64,000 bases of DNA from Muricea muricata (taxonomy: Eukaryota > Cnidaria > Anthozoa > Malacalcyonacea > Plexauridae): assembly GCA_963855995.1 (NCBI GenBank), contig OY979717.1, positions 26,059,746-26,123,745 of the forward strand. Direction: 5' to 3'. A program made the position numbers and the translations under genes. How positions within the stretch are numbered: position 1 is the stretch's first letter; each line of letters begins with the position of its first letter. Positions 1 through 11,232 of the stretch are shown piece after piece. The notes beneath the pieces are model-generated. The model was not told where the DNA came from. It searched no databases and saw nothing but the letters and a program-made list of their open reading frames with translations.

Positions 1-709
1 AATTTTTCTCTCTATGAATGTATAAATTTTTATATATTGAATACGAATTCACTTGTTGGCACTTTCAGAACCTTGCAGTTTTTTTTTGTAATTTACGGTC
101 AAGCATCAATATTTTTCACTTAAATTTCCGTTGCCTGTGGCGGATCTAGCGTAAGTCAAAATAAATTACCACAGCTCATTCTAAGATATATTTACATTTT
201 AAAATACCTTCAAAGCAACTTCATTGGTTTGATTTTATTCTTTTGAAATTCATAACCTATGACATTGCTATAAAGTTATTTTGAATTTAAAATTGAGCTG
301 CTATAATTTAGTTTGACTTATCCTGGATCCGCAACTGGTTGCTTAGTTTTTAAGTAATAGTTAACTCGTTAAAGGAGCTGATCTTTATAGGGATTTACAA
401 ACGTGCAGTAAATATTCCTTTTTCTTATGCTCAGTATGGTTTACAATTATGCACATGTGACCTAAGTACTGCATCGTGATTTACATGTATTTATAAAATA
501 ATAGAAACTCTGAATAATTTCGCTGTTATTTAATATCAACGTTTCGTCTTATGCAGTCGCTGCTACTGTAATGACTCCGAAATCTATGAACACATTAATT
601 GTAATGATTTTAGCTTTAACTCAAACTTCCTGTTAAGTTTGCCTTTCAACGAACCATCCCTACTAAAGGAAACTCTAATAGAAAACGCGGTAATTATTGA
701 TAAATCCTA
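1..709. other. AT-rich non-coding sequence
   Basis: No open frame, inverted repeat or transposon signature was recognised on either strand. It borders the 3' LTR of BEL copy A and does not continue the BEL copy B integrase on the far side of that element, so it is not simply the other half of that target. Confidence 0.5.
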
Positions 710-717
710 AACTTACG

Positions 718-941
718 TGTGTCCTTCTGTTTAATCGTTTACCAAACCATATTGCTTTACCTTTTAGTAACCATTAACCGTAAACCAAAACTATATTGCT
801 TTTCATTTACCTATAACCTTGTCTGCCTTCTTAATATATTAAAACCGTGTTCTTATACTCTCGCCTTATAATTTATGCACAAAATTAATTGCCTTTACTC
901 TTGAATAAAATGTAAATAATAAAATGTAAAGTTCCTTTATA
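718..941 (-). repeat. BEL copy A, 3' LTR (minus orientation)
   Basis: This block is repeated in the same orientation at 7773-8002 with small differences. On the minus strand the upper copy starts TGTAAAGG and this copy starts TATAAAGG; both end near GGACACA. The two copies bracket minus-strand BEL gag, protease and integrase pieces, which is what LTRs of one element would do. A purine-rich stretch (AAAGGGTCGGG on the minus strand) lies just inside, as expected for a polypurine tract. No 5-bp target duplication is visible, so rearrangement after insertion is likely. Confidence 0.55.
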
Positions 942-1041
942 TACCCGACCCTTTGAACTGGGGACGTACTTTAACATATATTATCAAATTTATTTAATAA
1001 CGACGAATAACTGCTTTCTTCAGACGATTAACCAAGCTTTT

Positions 1042-2461
1042 TTAGTATTTAAATTTCTTGTGCTTCCTTGTTTTCCAGTAGAATAAGCAGCTTCTTGATA
1101 GACGATGCAGTTCAGCAGTCGAAGTCTTTAAGATTACACTTCTGACATAACCCTTTGAATCTGGTTTCGTTTCTATGACACGACCCATCAACCTGTGATT
1201 TCGTGCTAATGTGTCATTTTTAATCAGAACTATGTCACCCACAGTCACATTTCGCTTGGACTTTCGTTTGGTTTGTTGTCCATTTTTGTCGGGTTTGAAG
1301 AGATATCAAATATTCTTTCTTCCATCGTGACCAAAAAAGATTCGCTAAATACTGTACACGACGCCACCGTCTACGAAGATAAAGATCCGCTCATTCAAGT
1401 ACTCCAGGTGTAGGAAGGATAATTTGGCCTTTCATGGTCAGGGAAATAGGATTTACGTCGTCAGGATTGGCATATGGAAATTTCAGGGGTCTAGAATTGA
1501 CAATTGCTTCAACTTTGCATAACACAGTTCGAAACGATTCGTTGTCAAGTTGGTCTCTGTTTTCATGAAGAATTCCCGCTAAGGTCTTGCAAACACTTTT
1601 AATTTGCTGATCCCAGACTCCGCCCATGTGGTGGCTCGATGCTGGTGGGTTAAATATTCATTCAATGCCCAAAGTATTCATCTTATGATAAATGACTGAG
1701 TGATCCATTCCATTAATCGCTTTCTCCAGCTCAGACTTCACGATAAAATTTGTGCCGTTATTACATCTGATCTGTCGTACTGGTCCACGTCGTGCCACAA
1801 ACCGTCGTAAAGCCTGTATATAGGAATGAGTCCGTGTTCAAGGAATTGGAGACTTCCAAATGGATAGCTGTATTCACTAGGCAAGTGCACAGGGCTCCAT
1901 ACCGCTTCAATACAGACCGTCTTTCTTTGATATAGAAAGGACCAAAGTAATCTACACCGACGTATGTGAATGGTGGAGCAGGATTAACTCGGTCTTTTGG
2001 GAGATCAGCCATTTTTTGCTTAGCAGGCACTGCTCGAAATTGTCTACGCAATTGGGCTACGCAATTCTGAAGGCAATGACGAACCGCTGCGTTGGCGCCA
2101 ATCACCCAATAATTCTCTCTCAGGGCAGCCAGAATCGTTTATGAATATCGCGAATTAAAAGAGTTGTGATGTGATTCCTTCGAGACAAAATACATTGATG
2201 TTTTGCTGATTCTGACATATCTGCATTGGACAAACGACCTCCCACGCGCAAAATTCCTTGCGAGAGAACTGGGCTAAGTGTATAGATAGAACTTGACTTT
2301 TTAATTTCTGTTTTCCGTTGCCTTTGCTTCTTTTTTTCTGTACCAATGGTGTTTGTGATAACACTAATTTCTTTTCCATATACTTGGGCTTGCAAACATG
2401 TAAGAATAGCTTCTTCTGCCCTCTGTAACTCCTGTATGGTGACCGGTGCTGTTATCAGCAA
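1042..2461 (-). pseudogene. BEL/Pao copy A integrase and C-terminal DUF5641 region, degenerate
   Basis: On the minus strand the order is: integrase zinc-binding lead-in (ILRVGGRLSNADM, near 2250), zinc-binding and core start (VGVDYFGPF, near 1960), core (IRCNNGTNF near 1775; HMGGVWDQQI near 1620), then DUF5641 ([10 protein letters not shown] near 1300; [10 protein letters not shown] near 1235). The order is right for a BEL/Pao retrotransposon pol C-terminus, but the reading frame is broken many times. The second catalytic Asp (normally SDNG) is Asn, and the catalytic Glu (normally GGVWE) is Asp. A TGA stands where IEWIFNPP would have Trp. Reverse transcriptase and RNase H, expected upstream, are missing between 2461 and 2832. 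The element cannot encode an active integrase. Confidence 0.85.
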
Positions 2462-2479
2462 AGGTTTCGCGTTTAAATT

Positions 2480-2660
2480 TCTTCTTTTCTTTGTTTTTGT
2501 TATAATGATAAAATATTACTCAGGATTCTTACTCAAAGGTTTTCATTAAACTTTTTATTTTTGCGACGTTTCGGACAGTTTTACTATCCCTTTTCAAGCT
2601 TTTTACTTAAGTAAGGTTACAAAAATCACAACTATAACTACGAAACTGTGATTTTTGCAA
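2480..2660 (-). repeat. Possible Penelope-like terminal fragment with decayed hammerhead motif
   Basis: The minus strand near 2557-2600 has a stem of GGGATAG/CTGTCC type followed by CGAAACGTCGC. The half-core GAAAC-GTC matches the hammerhead ribozyme 3' core. The 5' core is only a degenerate CTTGAAA instead of CTGANGA, and no clear stem I can be drawn. It sits where the BEL A reverse transcriptase should be, so it is probably a later insertion. Confidence 0.3.
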
Positions 2661-2689
2661 GATAGCCAGTTACTCTAGATGATTCTATT

Positions 2690-2835
2690 TAAGGCCGTTT
2701 TCCACTTCTACCGTATCGTAGCGAAACGTAACGTATTTCATAGTTTCGTGAACACTCAGGCACAACTAATGATATGGACACAATAGAATACGCTACGTTT
2801 CGCTATGGTACGGTTTAAGTGGAACACAGGCTTAA
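2690..2835. mobile_element. Small MITE with imperfect terminal inverted repeats
   Basis: The left arm reads TAAGGCC, then TTCCACTT, ACCGTA and TAGCGAAACGTA. The right arm, reverse-complemented, reads TAAGCC, then TTCCACTT, ACCGTA and TAGCGAAACGTA. Together they form about 45-bp imperfect inverted repeats around a short centre. No coding capacity. It lies in the gap of BEL copy A where reverse transcriptase is missing. Confidence 0.6.
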
Positions 2836-3586
2836 GACACGATCTCAGGTGTAGGGATTTGATCATGGTCAACAGGAATAAACTCTCTTGTGAACACATT
2901 AATTTCAATAGGATTATCGTCACTCAAATCGGTGACGACGAGATTCGTAAGGACATTACTGCTAATGTAGCTCCGACTATGCATCGTTCCCAATTGTAAT
3001 GCTGTTTTCACGCCTTTCACGCCCAATCGATTTTGCAAATTCTCTGTTATGACTGATCTCCCGCTACCGTTGTCGTAAAAGGCATACGTTGTAACTGATT
3101 TGCTGCTGCCTTTTTCCTTATTCTCACAGGAAGGATTGTGTGATAAATAATCGACACGCATACACCAACTCCAGATTCTCTTTCTTTTGCAGGTAAACCG
3201 ATGTAGCCACTGTTAATCCTTTCTTCCTTTTCTTGCTTCTTTGATTGAAACTCAGGAATGTGCAACGCTGTTGGATGTTTTTTACCGCAAGACTTGCTTG
3301 TGAGTTTCTGTATGCACCCCCTTGCAATATGGTTTTTTCCATAACAAGAAAAGCATAACTTCCTTTCCTTCAGAAGTGACTTTCATTCCTCCATAGATTT
3401 CTTAATGAAGTCACCGCAATCGTCCAGCTGGTGAGATTTATTACAACAAGGACAGAATCCCTCCACTTTGTCAGCGTTCTTTACTGTTCGTTCGGGAGTA
3501 ACTCGTTCTACTGCCATTCCAACTTTCGTCGCAAAGCTGAAGTTATTTTCACTAGCAGATAATTTCATTCTATCCTTATTTTTCAC
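2832..3586 (-). pseudogene. BEL/Pao copy A gag zinc-knuckle region and DUF1758 aspartic protease
   Basis: From 3586 downward the minus strand encodes a knuckle-like CPCCNKSHQLDDC segment, then a lysine-rich stretch. In another frame it encodes TTYAFYDNGSGRSVIT, the equivalent of the DSGS active-site region of BEL/Pao aspartic peptidase (DUF1758), followed by QLGTMHSRSYISSNVLTNL. The catalytic motif is DNGSG rather than DSGS. Frames overlap and shift, so this is a decayed gag-protease junction. It lies just upstream, in element orientation, of the integrase remains at 1042-2461. Confidence 0.7.
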
Positions 3587-3710
3587 GCTTTCTAAGCGAT
3601 CGCTCGTCTTTCGCTATGTTGACAGGAATATTCTCCTCTTGTTTTAGCAGTTCTCCGTACACCTATTCTCTGGCCTCAGCCTTCGCAATCTCTGTATCTG
3701 CAATCGTCCA

Positions 3711-3795
3711 CAAAATATTTGAGACAAACTCCTTCCCCCAATTTCAATGTTGTTTTCTGCCATAAAATGTTACATATCAAAGTAACACGTTAAGG
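3711..3795 (-). repeat. 85-bp block repeated at 6779-6871
   Basis: Both copies contain CACAAAATATTT, GTTGTTTTCTG, CATAAAATGTTACAT and AAAGTAACACGTT in the same order and orientation. On the minus strand the block abuts BEL gag sequence at both places. It may be a gag segment present in two partial copies. It is too long to be a target duplication of whatever separates them. Confidence 0.6.
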
Positions 3796-3799
3796 TGGC

Positions 3800-5264
3800 T
3801 TCCTACGGTTTTAGTTAAAAAGTGCGTTGTAGCCGTTAAGACCGTCTCATTTCCACATCTTTCATTATAAAACTATGAAATTCAGTACAAGTGTTATTAA
3901 AGTCTTGCTGAAGATTTTACAGTGGTGATTTTGCGCTAGAAGATTGTTGCCATGGCAACAAATAGATAAGAACTTGGCTTGCGTTTCGTCTTTTTTCCGC
4001 AATTTTCGAGATTTCCTTCGGGGAATTATTTTTGATTGAACATGTTGTATGGTACTGACGTAAGGGTTTCACTTACACACTTTAAAAAATTCTATCAATA
4101 GGTTTTTTTGTTATCCTACAAAATGTCAAAAATCAATATAAAAAAAATCTCTTTGATAAAATTTTTCGAAAAAATGACATTTCAAGCACTTGAGCGATGG
4201 TAATTGATGAGCAAAATTTTAAAAAAATTCACCGAAGGAAACGGGCAAAATTTACAGTTTAATTTCATTATATTTTTGTGGGTAGCCGCCCGCTAACCAC
4301 TATGTTACTGTGCTGGATGTATGTCCCAATGTCTGATAGACGGCACATGCGCCGCTAATATGACGTAATTTGCATTGCGGTAATGCAGTTATCAATGGCC
4401 GATACTTTATGTCTCGACTGGCCTTAATAAAATAAGTCATCATGTGTGACCTATATATATAACTTTGCAAAGCTGTATCTCCGGTTTAATATAAGCTATT
4501 TACACAAAAAACGCCATTTTAGCCGGTGTTACAATATCTTTCAATCCAGCCTATTATTTAGAAGTTTACTAAACAAGAAATGTGATTTTTTTCCATCAAA
4601 CGCTTTTCAAACACAGAAAACTCCAGAACATAATAGTTAATTAGTATGCAAAAAATATATACAGCTATTACTTCCCTATCTTACATCGTATATTTTTCAA
4701 AATGCCACTGAAATAATCGCTACAGTTTTCTCTACATTTTAAGCTAAGTTTCATACGAAAATACTACAAACTAAAAAAAAATACAGCGAAATGTAAACTA
4801 TAGCGCGGTAACGATGTTTACGTACAAAATATTAATTACTACAAATTATTTTGACCTTTCGCTGCGAAATTCCACGGCATCCTTCACTGCAGCTTCCTCA
4901 AAATACCACTGAATGAATTGCTATCGTTTTCCCAAGATATTTGCCACTTTTGAGCGAAAAATATTAAATATTGAAGACGCTACAGCGACTTGCAGCCTAA
5001 ACGTGAAGATAGTACAAATGTCGCATTAGATTTGAGTCAATTTTAGCCCGTAAATATCACATTTCACCCGTCAAAACATGCGAAGAAAGTACCCTACGGT
5101 TCCCTAGGACTCGGAAACCGTATCTACTGGTTAAAATCTCGTATATAGCGTGTTTCCGCGTGCTTATAGCAACAGGCATTCCTAAAATAGCATGCTGCAC
5201 GTGCGCGTAAAAACCCGATATTTTCCGACAATTCCTGAGTTTGTGTAAACAGTTGAAAATAGAC
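3800..5264. other. Non-coding AT-rich sequence between the two gag fragments
   Basis: No frame longer than noise, no terminal repeats and no recognisable motif were found. It separates BEL gag fragments on the minus strand and is probably part of the material that brought in the Tc1/mariner-like relic at 5.8-6.5 kb. Confidence 0.4.
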
Positions 5265-5269
5265 TTCTA

Positions 5270-5387
5270 GCATAGGTCGCCAAACTAAGCTCGCACGCAG
5301 TGGCACGCCACGCAAATTCGCCACGCACTTGCGTGGCGAATTTGCGTGGCGTACCACTGCGTGCGAGCTTAGTTGGGCGACCTATGC
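5270..5387. mobile_element. 118-bp near-perfect foldback element with TTCTA target duplication
   Basis: The arms start GCATAGGTCGCC and end GGCGACCTATGC. They pair almost perfectly over about 58 bp (AACTAAGCTCGCACGCAGTG, then ACGCCACGCAAATTCGCCA), leaving essentially no loop. TTCTA occurs at 5265-5269 and again at 5388-5392, a plausible 5-bp target duplication. No coding capacity. The near identity of the arms suggests recent movement or gene conversion. Confidence 0.8.
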
Positions 5388-5786
5388 TTCTACTTGGCCA
5401 AAATAAATGGACTTTTCAGCAAAATAGTCGTCAATATTTCATCTAAATTTAGTTCAGATATTCCGACAATGAATTCTGCAAACAATGTCGCCAAGTGGAA
5501 AACAGGCTTTATAAGGCATAAGAAAGGCATTGGCCCGATTTTTATTTCTGAGTTCGCCGATCTTTTCGCGGCTGCCCACATGTACGCTACGCGTACCTAT
5601 TTTTTTGCTTTGACGTCATGAAATTTTTGAAACCAGTTTTTCTCACGTGGGGCCCGGCACATTTCGTGGGCAACAACCAGAACAGCGAGAAATGCTGTTC
5701 TGCCGAGAAAATTATTAGGTTGGGAAGATTGAAGATTGCTTGCCTAAAATAGTTTTGCAACCCTACGAGGCTTTGCTTGAATAACT

Positions 5787-6470
5787 GTGTTCAACCTTAA
5801 ATTTTTGGCCAAAAAATTGAATAAAACACCTATTGAAGTATCTCTCCATCTACGGTATCTTTACCAAGATTTGGGCATTAGGAGAAAGCAGTTACTCGAT
5901 AAATACAAACAATTTTCCAAAGCAAGCATATCTATAGGCATGCGAGGAAACCAATTGGAAATACAGTTATCGATAAAATAAAACACAACTCTGGGAGACC
6001 TATTAACGAAAATCGATTTAAAATTAAGGCTTCAATTTGCAAGAAAGCACTAGCGTAAATTATGTCCAAAGTTTTGAAAGAAAAACGTTTCGTTCTACCT
6101 TGATGGGGTCAGTTTTACCCATAAGTTTAATCCGCGTGATCAAGCGCGTTCCCCAAAAAACAATGGCCTGGCGACGACCTAACGAGGGTTTAAAGCACAA
6201 ATTAATGCACTGCTAAGGGAGTCATGAGGGCACATGGGGAAAAAGTGGCACATTTTTGCAGTAATAGCATATGGGAAAGGAATTGTCCTATGTGAGCAAT
6301 ACCACGGAGAGTTGAACTGTCAAAGTTTTGCTAAATTTGTCCGTGAGCATTTTCCACGCTTATTTGCTACCTGCTCAAATCCCAAGGGTAAATTATTTCT
6401 CCAAGATACAGATCCGTCTCAAAATAACAGGAGAGCAAGGGATGGTGTTTTGATTAGTGTATGAAATATC
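5787..6470 (+). pseudogene. Tc1/mariner-like (IS630 superfamily) transposase relic
   Basis: Successive frames give an N-terminal segment (LRYLYQDLGIRRKQLLDKY), then FYLDG near 6098 as the first catalytic Asp motif, HKFNPRDQ, WRRPNEGLKHK, WHIFAVIAYGKGIVLCEQYH, FAKFVREHFPRLF and FLQDTDPSQN near 6400 as the second catalytic Asp motif. This order matches Tc1/mariner-like DDE transposases. At least two frameshifts and stops separate the pieces, and the C-terminal catalytic residue is not seen. No terminal inverted repeats could be assigned. Confidence 0.6.
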
Positions 6471-6648
6471 ATAAAATACAATTCATCAGGTTTGGTGAAT
6501 TGTGAAGCACTAGTACGTGTTAGTAATCCTTAAAGTATTTGTTCTTTAGAATATAAGGAAAGGATTTGAAGTCACAAAGGATGCCACCAGAGGTATAGAT
6601 TGTTGTTTACTTGTTATGCTCGACAAATATTCTAACATTTACATAATA

Positions 6649-7543
6649 TCATAGTATGTAAATTCGATTCTTGCGCAATTTTAAATTGGTTGCCGAATAA
6701 CGTATAAGCTGACAGTTGAAAATTTTGTATACTATGTACCCAAATTCTCTGCTCTTTTTTTTCTTAATGTAAAGACAATCCACAAAATATTTAAGACAAA
6801 TCCCCTCCCCCGATTTCACTGTTGTTTTCTGCGCCATAAAATGTTACATTTTAAAGTAACACGTTCAATTTTGTCCGTCAATGAGTCGAATATGACTTTA
6901 GCGTTTGTGTAGAGTTCATATACATTGACTATGCGTTTGTGTTTCAACATTGAAATAAGGGCCCGGGGGAGAGATTCCAAATGCCTCGATATATTTTGTG
7001 GACAATTGTAGCCTCAAATTTTCAGCAGCAGCCTCGAGTTCTTGTTTGAGCATCGCTTTTTTTGCCAATAATTCTGCCATTTTAACTCTTTCTTTTGTTC
7101 GAGAAGACGCCGTTGTAGAGGATTTACTTAAAGTTAGAGTCCTTAACTTTAGAACTTTCATCCAAATTGTCCGATAAGTTTTATATAAGATACTGTACAT
7201 CATTCTGCAAGTTTTATCCATTCTCGGGCTTGATTTCGAAAATCCAGGAAAGGCCTTTCCCTGGCCTCATAACGCGCAACTTCTCGTTCCTTTCCTCTTC
7301 CTTCGACAACGCACTCCAATATTCATGATGTATGTTTTGATATTTTTTGAATAAATCACTGATATTGTGTAATCCTGATTTTAGTAAATGTAGGTAGTCC
7401 TCATTCATCATAAGTCTCGTCATTTCTGTTCGTTCTCTTGTAATAGCCCTAGCACGAACCGGTCTTGTGTGCTTGCTGAACGTTTCACTTGACTGACCAT
7501 GAGCGAATTTTAAGTCTTCAACTTTACCGTAAAGGTTAATCAT
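6649..7543 (-). pseudogene. BEL/Pao copy A gag N-terminal region
   Basis: On the minus strand, 7543-7214 encodes a charged helical segment (RARAITRERTEMTRLM, ISDLFKKYQNIHHEYW). It is followed by a frameshifted coiled coil (SRTKERVKMAELLAKKAMLK, ELEAAAENLRLQLS) at 7100-7000. Long coiled coils preceding DUF1759 are typical of BEL/Pao gag. The reading then enters the 6779-6871 repeat block and stops at 6649. No DUF1759 core was found, so gag is internally deleted or split by the 3.8-6.8 kb insertion. Confidence 0.55.
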
Positions 7544-7772
7544 AATATGGCCTCAAATATAGGAACTTTTGAACTAGTGTAGCAGCAATGTGCCGGTTTC
7601 TGCTAATAGGATAACTTCGATACTCGTATATAACTTTCTTTATTTTGTAATCCATAAAATACGGTTTAAAACTACAAGTGTACAAACAAACATTATTCGC
7701 ATACAAACAAGCGGCCTCAAACACATATACGCGAACAGTTACTTAACGCATATAAACAATCATTAACTTACT

Positions 7773-8002
7773 TGTGTCCTTCTGTTAATTGTTTACCAAA
7801 ACATATTGCTTTACCTTTTAGTAACCATTAACCGTACACCATATTCCATATATTGCTTTTCTTTTGGTAACCTATAACCTTGTCTCCTTTCTCAATATAT
7901 TAAAACCGTGTTCTTATACTCTCGCCTTATAATTTACGCACACAATTAATTGCCTTCACGCTTCATTAAATGTGAATCATAAAATGTAATGTTGCCTTTA
8001 CA
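7773..8002 (-). repeat. BEL copy A, 5' LTR (minus orientation)
   Basis: Direct repeat partner of 718-941, starting TGTAAAGGCAACATT on the minus strand. It begins exactly where the integrase reading of BEL copy B (TNTGVDYC) is interrupted, so copy A appears to have inserted into copy B. Gag of copy A follows at 7543 in the expected direction. Confidence 0.55.
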
Positions 8003-10075
8003 GTAATCTACTCCAGTATTTGTTCATGGCGGACCATCGTCAACACGGACTTTTGGCAGACTTGGTGGTGTAAACAACGGAAATGGTTTGGCAGCATACT
8101 TTGTACATACAACGCAATGTGGAATAAAACCTTTCACAACCTCTCTTCCTCTTGGGATCCAATAATTCTCCCGCATTGCGGTTAACATCGACGCTACTCC
8201 ACCGTGCATCATTTTCGAACGAACTTCCTTTATCACCAAATTTGTTAAGTGGTGATGAGTAGGAAGTAATGCAGGATTGACCGTATCAGATGAACGATTT
8301 GCATGTCCAATTCTTCCCTTGCATCTTAACTCGCCACATTCGTCAGCATATATAAACCGAATTGTCTTACGTAATTTGATGCACAACTGGTGGTGATCTT
8401 TGAAACTCCTTGACAAATACTTTCGATTGAACAGTCCGAATCCATGAATTTTTTGCATTATTCATTTCCTCCGCCGCTGAGACTCGACTCTTCGTTAAAT
8501 CGTTGTGGTTACCAGAAGTTCGATACCTCACGTTCCGTATAAAACGATAAATGTAGCAGGTTACCCTGCACAATCTTGTTAGATTGCTAAAGCCATTACA
8601 GTTCATAACTTGATCTAAACTTCTACACGAAAAGGGCATTTCTTCTTGGAGTATCAAGAATATGTGAGTAGTATTGGAAGGGTTATTGATTTCTTATTGT
8701 AAGACGCTCTCTTCCTTCAACAACAATTCCTCTGCATCTTCTTGACATGGTATTTTGCGGGGCTTCAGGAAATTGGGTCCTGTCCACCAAAGTCGGCTCT
8801 CAGCTAATTGATCGGCGTGAACTCCCTGGGTTGACATCTGCTGGGTTGCAAACTCCCAGACAATGATACCATTTGCACGCTTGACTTAGCTTACGAATAT
8901 TCCTCTTCTACACGTCGCATAACATATTGCTTCCAAGGACGTTGATTTCGAATCCAGCATACTACTGAAACACAGTCCGAAAAAGACCTTATTACTGAAC
9001 TCATCAAACGAGCCAGAAGAACTGCTCCCAACAGCTCCCAGCGTGGAATGGTTTGTGTTTTGACAGGCGCAACACGAGACTTCCTACGAAGAAGCGTTGT
9101 ATGTATGACATCTTCTTCAAGTACACGGCCGTACATGGCTGCGGCATACGCTTTGGTACTCGCATCGGAAAATCCATGCAATTCGATAACTTGTCCGTTA
9201 TCACTGACTGGAAAACAATCTCTTGTTACTGCTATATCGTCAAGTGCAGGTAACTGTAGAATGAATTTCTCCCACTTGTTCTTAACGGGTCAGACAACTC
9301 AACATCCCAGGCAGTTGCTTACAAGCACAGCTCTTGAAAAAGAATCTTGTAATGAACTCAAGAGGGTCAAAAACTCTTGCTGACATTTTCAAAAAAGAAC
9401 GCTATTTTAAAGGTAATTGTCTAGCAAGAATCACCAAATCCTGTATAGTGTACGTGAACGTAACATGAACGTAATTCCGGGTAAGGTTCAGAACCTTCAC
9501 TTCGCATTTTTTATTGCAACTTAATGATTAAAACAGACATTCGCATATAATGTACCATCCTCTGTAAGTGCAACATGCGGCGATTCATTGTTCAGCTCAT
9601 TACTGACTCTCTTGTTCTGCATGATTTGCTTAAACACCGTCATTTTCGCAATTTGCAATATACTTTCGTACACGAAAAGAGTTCCTGTTCCACTTACGAA
9701 AATTGAAACCACCCTTGTTCATCACTTAGCTTGCCGACTTGTACACGCGTATTACATTGTCTTCAGAATCTGCCCTAGTTGCCAAATCATCATAAGTCGT
9801 TCTCTAATGCTTTAGTAGTTTCCGGTCACACTTCGATTTGCTTTGATAGATGATACTTGATTGTGGCTCCTAAAACAGAGGCCAAACACAAGACGACAAA
9901 AACGATACAGCTGCACCACCTTTGATACATCATCTTCCACGCTCTTTGACCACAAAAACCGCAGACTGTCTCTGTCTTCCCTTTTAATCGAAATCATTTG
10001 AAATGCCTTCTCAACATCAGCGACTAAAGCATACGCATGTGATCTGAATCGTACTAAAATATCAAATAATGATAA
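8003..10075 (-). pseudogene. BEL/Pao copy B pol: reverse transcriptase, RNase H and integrase start
   Basis: Reading down the minus strand: RT (SHAYALVADVEKAFQMISIK, then DRDSLRFLW and RLVFGL, 10.05-9.87 kb), a YDDL motif in place of YVDDL (near 9795) and GGFNFRKWN (near 9700). Then the connection, and RNase H (LHGFSDASTKAYAAAMYGR; RKSRVAPVK; IPRWELLGAVLLARLMS, 9.19-9.0 kb). Then LTRLCRVTCYIYRFIRNVRY (8.55 kb) and the integrase HHCC domain (LPTHHHLTNLVI, HGGVASMLTAMRENYWIPRG, HCVVCTKYA, 8.26-8.1 kb). It ends at TNTGVDYC where the LTR of copy A begins. Order and motifs are diagnostic of BEL/Pao pol. Frameshifts are frequent and about 100 codons around the RT palm appear lost. Loss of one codon changes YVDD to YDD. 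Confidence 0.88.
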
Positions 10076-10099
10076 GACTAAATTCGGTCCACGTTCAAG

Positions 10100-11080
10100 T
10101 GGTCGTAAATATCGTCCTCAGTCAGCACTTGATGTCGAAACTTTGAACCGACTTAATGACTATTTTGGAAATTTATGCTCTGATCCAAATTACAATACCA
10201 TAGAACCTGTTAGTGTTACGAGTGATATGGATGTTCCACAGCTTACATCACTTCAAGTTCTCAAGTCACTCGCCACTATCAAGAAAATCGCCTCGGGATC
10301 GGACAAGATCCCATTTTGGGTATGGTGGGATTACGCTGACGAGTTGGTTCCAGTTGTACTTCACTTTTGAATTTATCGTTGCGCACGCAGACATGTGGCC
10401 AATGGTATGGAAGGAAGCGAATATCGATCCATTACCCAAAATTGACATACCGGTGAAAGATTCGGATTATCGTGGTATTAATGTTACACCAATAATTGCC
10501 AGAGCTTTTGAGAAAGTAGTCTACAAGTGCTTCTGCAAGGATACGATGGAAAGTTATCTTAGTAATAATCAGTTTGCATATCGGGAAGGCGGTAGCTGTG
10601 TGGATGCTTTGCTTTCAATTCAACATACTACTGTATATGGTTATCTAGATAATAAGGATATTAAGGCAGCAAGACTTTCGTAATGGACTTCTCCAAGGCA
10701 TTTGACTATGTCAATCATTATCTATTATGTGAGAAGCTTAAGAAGTTGCCTCTCCACCCAATTATTATAAATTGGTATATTAGTTTCCTCCGGGATACGA
10801 AACAACGTGTTGTTTCGAATGGGATTGCATGTAATGGGAAGTCTGTTAACAGGGGAACAACTCAGGGAAGCGTCAGTGGTCCATATTTGTTCAACATATT
10901 CATTAACGATCTTACTGTAGTACGTAGTACTGTACTCCACGGTCGCAGTCCCGGTTTTTAAATGTAAAGATCATAATTCAGCTGAAGTTGTGCAACAATT
11001 TTTCAATTGGACTGAAAATAACAAAATGGTTTCCAACCAAGAGAAATGTCATGAACTTATATTTCGAATACTGTAGCCAG
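10100..11080 (+). pseudogene. CR1-like LINE reverse transcriptase fragment lacking the YADD motif
   Basis: The plus strand encodes [92 protein letters not shown] (motif A Asp present), [19 protein letters not shown], then TVVRSTVL. In this LINE group INDL is normally followed by about 20 residues ending in YADDLTVV. Here INDL joins directly to TVV, so the catalytic YADD is gone. The tail SAEVVQQFFNWTENNKMVSN appears after a frameshift. A 1-base frameshift also precedes motif A. It directly abuts BEL copy B upstream and the Penelope-like fragment downstream. Confidence 0.85.
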
Positions 11081-11175
11081 AGACGTGCCAGGCGGAAAAC
11101 GTATTCTTATTATAAAGATCAATGCCCAACATAGTGCTTTGAGTAAGGCCATAAAAACAAGATTTAAAATAGAAA

Positions 11176-11232
11176 TTATTTATTGTGACGTTTCGTCTTA
11201 ACTTAAGACATCTTCAGACAAGTGGATAATAT
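11176..11232 (-). ncRNA. Predicted type I hammerhead ribozyme of a Penelope-like element
   Basis: On the minus strand the 5' core CTGAAGA (11217-11211) fits the CUGANGA consensus. It is followed by a self-complementary stem II (GTCTTA, loop, TAAGAC), then GAAAC and the cleavage triplet GTC (ends 11187). The bases flanking the core pair as stem I: TTGT with ACAA, then an internal loop, then ATTAT with ATAAT. Helix III is minimal. Such short-helix-III hammerheads are known from the terminal repeats of Penelope-like elements. The motif lies about 150 bp downstream, in element orientation, of a GIY-YIG fragment, which fits that architecture. One extra U follows A9, which may lower activity. Confidence 0.7.

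Noticed and set aside
540..575. AACGTTTCGTCTTATGCAG as another hammerhead on the minus strand
   Set aside because: It has CGAAACGTT but no CUGANGA at a suitable distance, no GUC triplet and no stem I.
3789..5110. TTCCTACGGTTT and CCCTACGGTTCC as ends of a transposon
   Set aside because: The two words are in the same orientation and do not extend into an inverted or direct repeat.
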